From positions 1,738,661-1,802,660 of the forward strand of contig NC_031471.1 in the NCBI RefSeq assembly GCF_000006565.2: a stretch of 64,000 nt of DNA, given 5' to 3'. The notes beneath the pieces are model-generated. The model was not told the origin of the DNA. It was given only the letters and a program-made list of their open reading frames with translations, and searched no databases. Made by a program: the position numbers and the translations under genes. The DNA is from Toxoplasma gondii ME49. Taxonomy: Eukaryota > Apicomplexa > Conoidasida > Eucoccidiorida > Sarcocystidae. Numbering within the stretch: position 1 is the first letter of the stretch; each line of letters begins with the position of its first letter. Shown here one piece after another: positions 25,054-37,200 of this stretch.

Positions 25054-27117
25054 TCTTTTTTTTTCTTTCGTTCGTCTTTTCTCGATCACACACGTCTCCT
25101 TCCTCTTCCTCATGCTTTCGTTTTTACCGTGTTCTCTCTTCTCCCCTGCCTTCTCTGTCTGTCGTCACCGACGTCCATCCGCTTCGTTGTCTTCTCGTTA
25201 ACGTACCGTTCGCGCCTTCGTTTCGCCTTGTGTTGCCCGCGCATGCGTGATTCATTGATCGTTTCCATCTGTTGTCTCTTCGGGCCTCGCTGCTTCTTTT
25301 CGCGTTCTCTTCCGCCGTCAGGTGTGCGTGTCTCCGTCTGCGACAGCCGTTTGGTGGGCGAAGTCGATTTCAGCTTCAATTTCCTCGTCAACCGCGACGC
25401 GGAGGGACAACGTGTAGGTTCTTCTTTCTCTTTCTCGTCTGTCTTTCTCTTCGTCTCGACGGCAGTCGCTTCTCTTCGTTCTCCTCTCGCGCATCGCCTG
25501 CTCGATTTCTCTCGGCTCTTCTCTCCTGTTGTCCTCTCCTTTTGCCATCTCCTTGCTTCGGTTTTCTTCCTTTCGCTTTGTCCTCTCTGCTTTCCAGTGT
25601 CTGTTCTCGCTTTCTTTCGGACTTGTCTCCTTGCCCCAACTGTCCGTTCTCGCTTTCGGCCCACGGGCCGTTCTCTCGCTGTCTCTCCCCTTTTTTTTTT
25701 CTCTCCACGTCCTCCCCTGTCCTGCCTCAACTTCGTTTCCTCCCCACTTGCCTCCTCTCTCTCTCTGCAGCTGCTTTCTCCTCTTACTGTCTGTTCTATC
25801 CCTCCCCTTTGCGCGTCTGTTCTCTGCAGGTCGCGACAGTCAGCTTGGCCGGCCTTCGCGAGATGGCTCCGTTCGTCGTCTTCGAGGAAGTTGCCGAGTC
25901 GGAGTTCCAGCGTCTCCTCGCTAGTCTTCGAGAACAAGACACCGGCGCGAAAACGCAGCAGTCCACAGGCGACCAGGACGCTGGTCACGCCGTCCAGTTC
26001 GTTCAACGCTTCGCAGCGATATCTGTCGCCTCTGAGTTTTACCCTCTCTCTTCTCTCGTGAGTTTTGAGCCGTCGGAGGACGTCCACAGGACGAGCGGCT
26101 TAGCATCACGGCGCATCGTCCGTTTCAGCAGATTGGGTGCTTACACAAACTTGCACTGAGTTCTGAGTTGTCAAGCGCCCGCGAGGAAGCCGCGAGGGAT
26201 GCTACACACCACCTGAAGGTTCCACGTCTGCGCTAAGCGACCCGTTTTTCGGCCTCCCCTGGCGTATTGCTGCTACCGCCTCTGTCGTCATCTTGTCCTC
26301 TTTTCCCCTCTCCTCTTCGGAAGCTCTCCTCCTCGCTCTTCTCGGTGTGTCTGAATCTACAGGCGCCGCTGGACGCCCTGTGTCGACGCCTGAACGTCGT
26401 AAGTCGCTCTCCTTTCTTAGGAAAAATGACGCCTACAAAGACTCAGTCTTGCACTCAACGCACTTTGCTCCCCCACATAATCACATTCAAAGGTTCGTGC
26501 TCTTGTATGAATCGATTCGTGTACATATGTATACATATATATATATATATATATATTTCTGTATCGGCGCACCCATGCATTTGACCTGGCTTCTGTAAAA
26601 CTTGTCTTTTCTCTCTTTTGTATCTTTGTCTCGGGGGTGGAAGCGAGACAACGTGGAGAGGCCGTGGGTCGTGTCTTTGCCATTGTGAAGTCGGGAGACA
26701 TCTTTTCTTTCATTTCTGGGTATCTGCGCAACTTTCCTCTTTCCGACCTTCCCTTCTCCCTGAGAAGGACTGCCGTAGGTTCACTGCAACTTTACTGTCG
26801 TGGAATGCATTTCAACTCGGCTTCTGTCAGTTCTCTCTTTGTCTTTCGACCTTTCAGGCGTTGTGCAGTTGTCACTGCAGCGGAACACTTGGGTTCGGAT
26901 TCCTCGACTTCCACCACCACACTTTGTACGTCTCGCTTTCCTCGACTTCTGTTTTTCTTTTCACGAGTTCCACTCCGCTTCCAGAGTGTCTCGCGCCTCT
27001 GGTCGCTATCACCTTAACTCTTGTTCGCCTTACTCCTGGGCGCCGACCTTTACCTTGCCCCTCTTTCTCAACCGGGCCTCATTAAGCTAAGTATATATAT
27101 ATATATATATATTGTTG

Positions 27118-27163
<46 letters not shown>

Positions 27164-29698
27164 TAAGTTCATATCCATATATATACTTATGTATATATAT
27201 ATGCATATCTATGTGGATTCGTGTTGTTCCGGTGTCGATATCACGACTTCATGTTTGCGAGACACACACACATTGATGTGTATAAATCCTTTCTTTCATG
27301 TTCAAGCATTCTGAGGTTTTGTTGTCTGTTGGGGCGCGTTCAGTCGAGTGCCTGCACCAAAGGCGCAGACAAGTCAGGCTGCAGGTGGAAAAGCGACGGC
27401 AACCAACGGAGAAGAAGAATCGCGGCCGCATCACGTGATGAGAGAAATTTCCTTCCCTTCTCTCGATGATATGCTTCACTGTAGCCTCGTACGTTTCCTA
27501 CGTTCACTCTGTCTTTATGTATATATATGTATATATATAAATATAAATGTAGATGTATAATTTTATTTGCACGTTCATAGGTGTTCCTCTGTGCAGTGGT
27601 TTAGAGTTTTTCACTGGATGCGTAGAATTACGGACTGCGAGAAAGCTTCGTATGTACACTCGTCGCTCTCTGCATGTACATATATATATATATATATATA
27701 TACATACGTACATACTTGAATCCGTATATATGGCTATACATACGTATATTTTTATACGTATGGGTGCCCGCATGTATATTGACGTTTTAGTATGTTGACT
27801 GATTTGTTGTGGCTGTCGCTTGCGAGCCACGTTTGTTACGTCTCTGTGGGCACAAGGCTCAGGCTGAGTGGGCACTCTGTGCGCGACCAGCAGTTTGACT
27901 CGTGTTTTGCGTTCATGGGGGTGTGCGTGAAGCAATGTTAATGCGTTTTCTTGTTCCAGGGAAACGCCGACCGCAAGGTGGATCCTGCAATTTTTATCTA
28001 CCTCAGTAGGTCCATTACGTCTGTTCTCTCGCGGTGGGCATCAGGACGGGGCTTTCTGGAGGGGAGACTCAAATGCCGCATGCTGCCACACCTCAGAGGC
28101 TTAATGAGAGTAACTAGGCAGTCTTGTTTGGACATTACAGTTCTAGGGATACTTGGTAAGTTCACATGTACATCCCGAGCTCCACGCAATGCATCTATGT
28201 TTTTGCGTTTGACAAGCGCGAAATGACGGGAAACACACTGCCTGCAGGATAAGAAATAGACAGCACTAACAAGTGCCAGTCTAAGCATTGTTCCTTTCGT
28301 GTCTCCGACGCAGCTCTGTTGTCTCCGACGCAGCTCTGTTGTCTCCGACGCAGCTCTGTTGTCTCCGACGCAGCTTTGTTGTCTCCGACGCAGCTCCGTT
28401 TTGGGGAATCGACACTTCCGGGGAGAGTGTAAGGGAATGTCACCTGGAAGCGTTGGCATTCAACAGGGACGCAGCAGAGGGCGTTGTCTTTTCTTTCCTT
28501 CGTTTTCTGTTCTTGGTGGGCGTCAGCCCTGGAGAAGTGGCTTGCAGACAAAGACGCGAAAGGAGAGAACGAACAGGAAAACGGAACTCTCTCCAGGCTG
28601 CTCCCTTTGCCTCGATACGATATTCACCCCGAGGACGAAGAATTCGCTGAGTTCGCGCAGCAGCTCCTTCGCCACGAAGGCGGACCTGCAGCTGCCGCCT
28701 GTGAGCAGTCGCCGACCCTCCTCAAGTGCGTTCCAGCGGGCCGGGATGCTCACTGTTGACTGACGAGAATAAACACATGATTTCTCTGCGAGTCCCTACA
28801 GACTGGAAAGGAGAGTCTTGCGTAGAATCGAAGTAGGTGTGGGTTTCGTTTGGTCACTCATGCAAAGCCAGGAAAGTGAGGCTCTCTGCTCTGGGGCGTG
28901 GAAAGTCACGTTCTCATGTCGCCGCTGTCCGACGCGAGTTCAGAATGCATCGGCAAAGTGCCATGGGTACTCAGTCATTTATACAAATTTCCATTTAATG
29001 TGTTGGCAGTTATGTGCAGGTCTGTAGAGGTATTGCGCAAATCCATATGAATGAATATATATATATATATATATTCTATGTATGTGGGAGTTGATTTTCT
29101 TGCGTAATCTTACGCTAGCGCTTGTGTGTATGTATGTTTGTGTGGCCGTTTCGCGTCTGGCGCTCCACACTTTTTTAGACTTTTGATTTCGTGGAAGGCC
29201 ATGTTGTTTGCTTGTTTGTTCCTCTTCCGTAGGACCCTGCCAATGATGTGGGGTTGTCAGTACACCGTTACCGCGGCGGTTGTTGGTGGTATTCTAGGTA
29301 AGGAAGCAAGATAGCGGCAAATCTGATAAATCCTGCTGCTCTGGACAGAAGCTTGTGTCGTCCTCTGTTCTGGATACCGTTTTCTTTTCGCGAAATCTGG
29401 CGCAGCTGGACGAGTAAGGCATTCCCCCTTGTTGTTACCAGGTTGCTGCGTAGACGCGCTGTGGCAGGGGAACCTATTGGCACCAGCAGCTGTTTGTGTG
29501 CAGCAGCCAGCGGAACATTTATTGACTGGTTTTACTTGTCATTCGTTATTTTCAGCGCAAGAATTGCGAAAGTACATCACGAAGGAGCAAGAACCAATAC
29601 CGAACTGTTTGGTGTTCAACTCCGAGACGTCCACTGCAGCAGTGGCCAGTCTGCCCCCACCAGGTGTTTCCGTGTCTGCTCTGAAAACGGCAGTCTAA
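24124..29698 (+). CDS. SAE1: SUMO-activating enzyme subunit 1 (SAE1/AOS1)
   Basis: Non-cysteine half of the heterodimeric SUMO E1 (AOS1-UBA2), which adenylates SUMO and passes it to UBC9. Inferred exons: 24124-24242, 24679-24755, 25322-25413, 25830-26057, 26363-26398, 26858-26925, 27344-27488, 27960-28005, 28527-28725, 29233-29297, 29556-29698. Phases agree and give 405 residues. Seen: FDRQIRLWG (26-34), including the conserved Arg-rich N-terminal motif; HVLLVGL...ELAKNLALSG (45-65); a C-terminal AAVVGGILAQEL (351-362), which is the hallmark end of the adenylation fold. There is no catalytic-cysteine domain, as expected for this subunit; UBA2 is not in the window. The usual glycine-rich loop is degenerate (GLTSIHVE). 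The start codon lies in CCGCCATGG. Introns 1-5 are strongly CT-rich on the coding strand. The 36-base exon 5 is the least certain. Confidence 0.9.
25018..25077 (+). repeat. Poly(T)/pyrimidine tract in AOS1 intron 2
   Basis: About 60 bases made almost only of T with occasional C. It sits inside a longer pyrimidine-rich stretch of the second AOS1 intron. It is an extreme case of the CT bias of introns in this part of the window. Confidence 0.85.
27089..27200. repeat. (TA)n microsatellite cluster in AOS1 intron 6
   Basis: Several TA runs, the longest about 40 bases (27122-27160), between AOS1 exons ending at 26925 and starting at 27344. Other TA arrays in AOS1 introns are at 26524-26556, 27679-27702 and 29055-29075, the last one before a 32-kb gap without arrays. 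Confidence 0.95.
28301..28400 (+). repeat. 20-bp minisatellite, five tandem units
   Basis: Five head-to-tail copies of a 20-base unit beginning GTCTCCGACG, exactly 100 bases. The first three units are identical; unit 4 and unit 5 each differ by one base, near the same place (CTCTG becomes CTTTG or CTCCG). It lies in AOS1 intron 8 (28006-28526). The unit is GC-rich, unlike the TA microsatellites nearby. Confidence 0.95.
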
Positions 29699-31004
29699 CT
29701 TCTTTTCTGAAACGCAACTGATTCGGTGTTTACCTTACATTGTTTCACTTGTCGGGCGAAACTGTTGAGGAAACGACAGTACGAACCACGACTGCTTCGT
29801 GCAATTCTCAGTTTCAGGACCGGACAACCTCTCCGTGGTACTAGAGCAACACTTGGCGACAAAACCGAACATTTCAAGAGTCCCGCAGCTGCCACGACAA
29901 GAACGGCACAAACGGAGTTCGATCGTGTATTTCTGCTTCAGTACTTACGCTCACGTAGAGGTGTGTTCTTCCCCAACTCGGGTCGCACCCAGCTCTGTCT
30001 GGCCGTTCATCCTGAACGGTGTAGAAATCCCAAACTCGTGACGTCATTTCCTTGCCTCGTCGCTGGTGGAGTCAGGATGTTCCACATTCATCAAACGATT
30101 GACCCCGCTTTTAGCAAACCACAGGGAACCCGCTATCGGACACGGTCGTAGAACCATTGAGGTAGCACTGATGCTAGACTCCCCGTTTGCAACTTCAGTG
30201 GGATTTCGAGGGTTGCGGTTTGGCTGAAAGCGTCAAAGGGACACCAAGTAGAACGTGGCTGAGTTTGGTGTCGCGATATTCACGAGTTCGCATTCAATAG
30301 AGACCCCGAGCCCCTCTGCGGCTGTCGAAACCTTCGTTAGTTGTTCATCTGTCTGGACGCTGAAATCAGTTGTTACTGGGCGACGGGCAGACAGCGCACA
30401 CTCCCGGGTCAACAAACACTCGGGTGCTTTGGCATAGGCGTAGCCACGCCTTATCTCTTGTGGTCCTGCACGGGCATGGCAATAATTCTCCGGTTAGTAA
30501 ACTTTTTCGTGGAGCGTGTGCTGCTTGGTCGGGAGTATCTGCCTACTCAAAGGTTGCGGATTCACGCTCGATGGATCTTCCCACGAGCGAACAACAGCTG
30601 GAGGCTATAGAAGCGAACGCAGTCGTTCGAATGGTTTCAAAGTAACAGATTTCACAGCGAATTAATGGGTCAGGTGAAACAATTGCGAGACGAGTAGCAA
30701 TTGTTTCGACTCAGAAGCGTGGGGCGCTACTGGCCAGTCCATTCCAACTCTTTGAGATGTCGCGTTTATTACACGAGACTGTAGCCTATTGAAACACGCA
30801 CGGTTCTGGTTCTGGTTTTGCAGTCGCTGCTGTGTGAAGCAATTTGTGGTTTTACGGACCTGACACTAGGGTACATCCTCAGCACCTGGGCAACCTCCCG
30901 GACCCCACAGGGCCATCGCTCGGGGGCTGTGCCTACTCAATAGTAGGTGTCCCAGCACTTTGGAAACGCACACAAATTCTGCGGTTTTCTTCCTAGTTCG
31001 AAAT
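29699..31004. other. Intergenic region between AOS1 and the 610-residue gene
   Basis: About 1.3 kb with no recognisable coding exon. It should hold the AOS1 3' untranslated region and the promoter of the next gene. Here the composition changes: no (TA)n array and no strong pyrimidine bias on either strand. Confidence 0.55.
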
Positions 31005-33794
31005 ATGGCTAACACTGACGCGGTTTGTCCCCAGGCGTGGAATGAGGAAGAAACACACGCTTCAATCGGAAACGGGAATCTGGCAGACGTAAATCAAGAC
31101 GAAAGTGTACTGCCCCTCAGTGAAAGCAGCCCCTCGGAAAACGGGGTCACCAACGGTGATGACGTGGGGTTGTCTCCTGGCGAATGTGGTGGAAACGCGA
31201 GGGAAGGAGAAAGTGTGCCCTGTAACTCTGGCGAAGAGCATCGTTCTTCCGTCCTACCTGCTCGGGGCATAGATCCCAAACCGGCGAATGGTGGTGGGAC
31301 AGAAGAACCCTTTACTTCACAAGCATTTGAAGTTTCCTGTGACAACCAGCAGACTGTCGATCCGCGTGCAGGGCGAGACCCTGAGTTAGCGCCTCGACCA
31401 CAGTTGACGGACGTTGCAGACGCTGTCTGTTCATCTCCCAGACGAGGACACAGGCAGGTGTCAGAGAGTGTCTCCAAAGTCTCGCCATTGGGTGGCGCCT
31501 TGCATGGTAATGAAAATGATGAAGAACGCAGTCTGGAACAAAGGTTTGAGGAGGCTCTGCCCTCTTTCACTCAACCTCCATCGTCACATTTCAGCATGGA
31601 AAACGCTGACGATTCAGCAGGAGGCGGTTTTTCAACCGTCACAGAGTCGCCGGATCTTCCACACAGACCGTACGAAGTCGAGGAAAATCCTGTAGATGCC
31701 TTTGAAGATTACTCTGAGCTTCTAGTTGAACAAGGTTGTAAGAACCAACACAGGACACGTGTCGTGCTATCAAAGTCTGTCCGCTCTTCGCTAGTGGACT
31801 CAATGCACTGGTCCCGGCACGAGCGGCTCCTTACGCAATTCCAGAAAGAGTTGGAAAGCGTCGGCCTCAACACGTTCGAAGCCACTCGACATCGCCAAGC
31901 TTTCCCTCGCTTCTTGAAAGCTTGGGCTCTGAAATGGAAGCCAGGTGATGAGCTTTTCCCTTTCTGGTTATTCATGAATGCTGCAAAACTCCCAACCGCA
32001 ATTCGAGTGAACGGGAGAGACTACAGATACTCGGAAAAACTCTTTCGCTTTCGAGATGATCTCCTCAAAGGGTTTATTCAAGCACAAGAGACAAATCATC
32101 TAGTCATCTGCAGAACGCTCCATCACTCAACGAGTCAAACACCTGCGCAGCCATTGCCAACTCGGGCTATGCAGGCAAGTGGTTGCGACGAGAGCACGTG
32201 ACGAAAAACTTTACACCTGATTATCCCACACAAGCCCACGCTCAGAAGTGTTTACGCATTTAAATAGACTACTTGTTCTATGGTGATGCGCAGTTCCAAC
32301 GAATATCTTTAATATCTTCCACCGCTGTATCACCTCTCCTCTCCCCACAATTGACCTCACGTTAATGCTTTTGGCTCGTTTACGCGAACCGCCACGTAGA
32401 CAGCAGAAGCTGGGAAGACGAGTGTTTCGTACAAGGAGGAAGAGAATCCTGAGAAACGTCAAACAAATGGCGAAAACGAACTACTTATGTCAATTTCTAG
32501 TCGGGAATTGAATGACCCGGCGCCAGTTATTGAACGCCTTTCTACATTTGATTGGCCCTTCTGTCATGCAGGGCATCGAGTTTCTTCAGCGCTGGTTCGC
32601 CTTCGAGGTCCGCTACCTCTACGAGACGGAAAGTATTTCCATCCGGGCACTGAAGCCTTTAGTGGACTGCATCTTGTCTCTTGAATGTCTAATGATATCG
32701 GAGAAGAAAGAGGCCGCCCTGGCCTCTCCGCAACGAGAGCAACAGTGTCTCTGCACCATCAGGTGCCTACAGAGTTTCTGTGCTTGTCTCAGTCGACTGG
32801 CCGCAGATGCCCTGCGGGATCGGAAGCTCGTGGAGCTCAACCACGAGCCCGAGGTATTGGTATTGGCAAGTGTGATTCGATGGAGAGACAAGCTCGAGAG
32901 TGACGCACGGAATGAAAGCCAAGTAAGGAAGGGAAACTGACATCTCCACTGCATTATTCCGATTCTCCACAGCAAAACTGTGCAGTTTCCTGGATCCCCA
33001 TCTGCATAATTTGAAGCCCAGCTAACCTTAAACTGAAGCACACGTCTACATAATATGTGTCGTGATAGTCGATAAGTAGGCGAAATGCCATACAGTCGGT
33101 GGGTGGACTCGAGCCGAAGTTGTGGTGGGTAGGTCGTCTTGTGGACACAAGCAGTCAACGTTTGCCGACACAGGGTTGATTCTCGATACAAGCAGCAACG
33201 ATGAAAACAAACAAACATCTGGGGGCCAGCCGGAATCAGAGCGAAATGTTTGTGAGAGTCGTGGCACGACAGCGCCCTCAGTGCAGGTCGTAGTTGGCAA
33301 AGGACCTGATGATTTCTACATGAGCTGAGCGCAAACGTACCAAGACAGTGACGCAGAGCATCGATCCCACAACAGAGGACGAAAGACAGCGTTCATCGGG
33401 GAAGACACAAAACTACAAAATATTGACTTGAAAACTGCAGCGGAGACATCTGTGTGTCTTATTTTCTCTTATGTGCCTGCAGAACTTATTGATGACCAAA
33501 ACGACGAAAGCACAGTTTTTCGACATTGACTACCACCCCCATGCTTCCTTGCTCAACATAGATGCAGGTGACATTGCCTTCGTGGCGATGAACAACACGG
33601 CAGTGGAGAGATGCCACAATCTCATCTTCCAGTTCAAGGAGCTGCGCGATGCTATTTGGGGACGACGTGAATGCCTCGACCACATTGACGCACATTTAGA
33701 CAGAGACGAGACGCTGACAAGCAGCATTAAAGCGTTCGAACTGGCGTATCTGCACTGCAAACGCCTCATCCTAAGGCCTTGCAATCTGGTCTAG
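31005..33794 (+). CDS. Hypothetical protein, 610 residues, three exons
   Basis: Not recognised. Inferred exons 31005-32174, 32572-32922, 33483-33794, all joined in phase 0. Start chosen at the first ATG of the open frame (MANTDAVCPQAW, context AAATATGG). Residues 1 to about 250 are polar and low in hydrophobics, rich in Ser, Glu, Gly and Pro, and probably disordered. From about residue 265 the sequence becomes helical-looking and rich in Trp, Phe and Leu (FPRFLKAWALKW, FPFWLFMNAAKL, IEFLQRWFAFEVRYLYE) and stays so to the C-terminus. No signal peptide, membrane span or catalytic motif was seen. The first intron has a GC donor (CAG then GCAAGT). It converges on the Sfi1-like gene, with 434 bases between the stops. 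Confidence 0.75.
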
Positions 33795-34228
33795 TATGCT
33801 GCGGCATTGCGCGCTCCATCTCGGAATAATTAGCCGGTGTCATACCACTACGCTTCTATCGCATGTGTCTTCGGCTCAACCCATAAGGTTGGATCGATGT
33901 ATTGACCAGACGGTGCTAATGAACCCAATTAAATTCGCATAACGTGCTACACTTTCCACGTGAGCATCTCATGCTTCTGTGTCGGCGCAGACACTGTTAA
34001 GCAAGCAACGCAGTGCAGGGGTGTACGTGATTGACACATTGTCCCCACGCAACACCCCGCACGGCAACAAATATCAGATTCTCTGCTCTACTGGCTCATC
34101 GATCCACCATTCAACTGCCGGAGGAAACCGAGGTTACTCTAATTGGTGCCAGACGCTTTCCAGTTGTGCTACCGAAGATAGCGTGACGAGCGCAGCTGTA
34201 TGATCGGACCATAAGAGCACCAAAAGGT

Positions 34229-37200
34229 TCAGAATGTTCTTTCGCATTTCGGAGGTTCACACTGGTCCAGATCGTGCAAGTAATGACGCTGGACATGAGC
34301 CAGGGCATGCAACGTCTTTCGTCTTGCAAACGCAGCTTTCCACTTTCTCATACACCGTACCGCCCGGAATTCATCCTGAAGCCTTTTCACAATGTCATTT
34401 TTTGTACGTAAAAACACTTGCCATGTGTGGAAGCCACGCTGTATCACTGTTCTGAAGCGAAAGTCGTGTGCCTTTTTATATGACACCCTTGCCGACTCAG
34501 TTTCAACCCAGAGAGGGTTTGACTCTGGTCTGCCACTTGCAGAATTTCTTCCTGTTACAAAACGCGTGGTAGCACGTGCCACCCTCGGCGAGACGGTTGA
34601 CCCTCGACCACTTGCCGTAAACCCAACTCTCTCTCGCCAAGCTGCGAACGTGTTCCTTAGAGTTTCACGTTGACCTTTTGTAGCAGACGTATTCGTTACA
34701 CAGAATTCCGAACTCCGTATTTCACGGCCCCGCGACCAACACGAATCACGGTTTGTTTCTTGCGTAACCGGCAACAACCGCGGTGAAAAAAGCTGCACGG
34801 AGGCGGCGCCACCAGTACCCTTATTAGCTTCAGGCATTGTTACGAGCTTTGATGAGATGCACCTTTCGAAAACGCGACTTGGCTCTATGGGCGCACGTGA
34901 GACCGCTGTCTTGCCACAAGGCCTCGATTCCATCACTACAGACGTTAATGCAAATTCTGTCTGCTCCCACCAGAGTGCGAACACAGTACCGAGCAGCGTC
35001 CTATTGCGGAGAGACACAGCCATCGCATAGGAATTCCGTAATCGCCATCTGTAATTCGCCACTTGATTCCAAACTAGAAGGACCCTCTCTGTAGTCACAT
35101 TAGCCCAGGTGTCCAGTTTCACCTGATCTCTGGCCCGCTTTGTGCAGCGATATTCCGCGTAAGCGATCAAAGTCCCTAACACCTTTCTCCCAAGTTGCCC
35201 CATTTGGAACGCCCTCGCCTGTCGCGTTTCAGTGTACATCTCTTGCCAAGCTCTCCAATGGCGTTGAAGCACATTCGTATTCTCTCGAGCCGCAAGAGAG
35301 ATTGACAATCCTCTGTCGCGCCTGCGCTTGCAAGCGATATGCCACCAACAGGAAAAAGCCTCAAACTTCATTTTCCTTCTAGATAGGGCAAATGTGAGCC
35401 ATTTGTTAAACGGTTGCCTTTTGGTTGCATCATGTATCTTTGCAGTCAAATCTGCTGAAGTCGTGCGGAGGTGGCGCATCCGGCTGCTTACGGCTCTCCA
35501 GGAGGCGAGTGCTTTTTTTGTCGTGCACGTCTGCCAGAACTCTGAGGCACGCTGATAGTGGAATGTAGCGTGCCTCCACCTTGCCCAGGCAGCACTGTAA
35601 AGAGCGTTTTCCCTTGCGTCTAAGAGACAGCAGAGCACGAACCGCTCTCGTTTACGCTGCCTACTTAATCGACGCCAGAGTAGCAGGACACGACGCGTGT
35701 AACGGTTGGCGTTTGCACCTGCTATTTGCCTCTGCGCCACCAGAAGAGATACAGCCACTCGGAGCTCCGAAAACCAGTGGCTTTTCCGGTTTGCTATTAC
35801 TGCACTATACGCCCGGGTTGTCAATGCACGACGAGACGCGAATGATCGCCACCTGCGCAGTACAGTGGATAATAGGATTTTCTCCTTGTCTCGCAGAATA
35901 GCACGCACATCTTTTTGGACTGCGAGTACGGTGAGCATTCGTTCTCTGTATCTCCTTTTCCACCGCTGAAAAGTCGTAGCAACAATCTTGAGCACATCTT
36001 CTCTCGTCTTTCTGCGAAATAAGCTTGATAGGTGTGTCAATCGCCTCCACCCTCGAATGAGGACTTTGAGTCTCCAAGGGCGTGAAAGGGCCGCAGCTCT
36101 ACATAGGAAAACATGCACAATACCACAGAATGAAACCAATCAGTGACCAAAGTGTGTCCATAATCTGGTATGTTTATGCGGTGTCTCGTGTTAGACTGTG
36201 CACTCTGAACGGTTGAACAGAAACTGGTTCAGGTTTTGGTACGGCCGCCATTATGCGGCGGCGAGCAAGTCGACCAACACCAAACATCCGAGACGTCAAA
36301 TCGCTCACCTCTCATGTTCTGCTGCGGCGCGGATCGTCGCCTCTCTCCACAACCCAAGAACCATAGAAAGGATTTCTCGGCGACGAGCCTCTTCCAGCTG
36401 CGAGGCAACAGTTAGAAGCTTCGTGCAAGCGCTGATGTAGGCATGCCATTTGCACCAGCCTTTCATGCCCTTTTTAAGTAGCGAATGCTTATATACAATC
36501 GCTGCATAATCCTCACGCACTCGCGCCTGAATCTGAGTAAGTCGGTAGCTCGAAAAAGCTCGTAGTACCCGGAACTTGAGAGATCTGTTATGGGCAGCCC
36601 CGCCTGTCGCACAGTGAAACAAGAAACGTAATACATGACACGTGAAACGGTCAAACGGCTCAGCACTACACGGCCTGTCCACCCGCGTACTGCGCCTCAT
36701 GTGGAATGGAAGTAACACAGTTTCTGGTCGTGTCACAGTCTCCGCAGCCAACTGTCGTCACAACTATGTCCCTTCATTCAATATGGACGACTTGGTTGTC
36801 AACCGTCGAGATTGATGATTCTCAATGGAATCGGAAAGGCAGATATTTTTTCGCGATAAAGTCCTCGGCATATTGGATGGATCTCTACTACACCCATCCC
36901 CCCTCCTCTCTCCTCCAACAGAGAAGAGCCACTCATCGACATTCAAGAGATATGCCACTTCATGAGTGCGTTCCCGCTTATAGCCACGGCCATTGTGACT
37001 TACCCATTGCTGTAAGCTCGTGTCCTTCGGTAACAGCAGCCCGCAGAGCTATCAGGCCGAACTTTTTAAGGAAAATCTTACGGGCACTAGCGGCATAATG
37101 AATGCGAAACCAGGCCAAAAAGTGTCTCTGAGCGGTGTGAGCGAGAGCTTCTAAGTGACAGATCTCTCCCTTAATTCGAAGTTGGGCTATAGTGTGTGCA

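Noticed and set aside
24799..26061. 420-codon open frame on the plus strand
   Set aside because: It runs through CT-rich AOS1 introns and is Ser/Leu/Phe/Arg-rich because of composition; the real AOS1 exons inside it are in other frames and match the family.
36305..36751. Using the whole open stretch as Sfi1-like exon 2, with an acceptor near 36737
   Set aside because: Phase fits, but the acceptor lacks a pyrimidine tract; the site at 36604 has one and fits equally, so the shorter exon was preferred.
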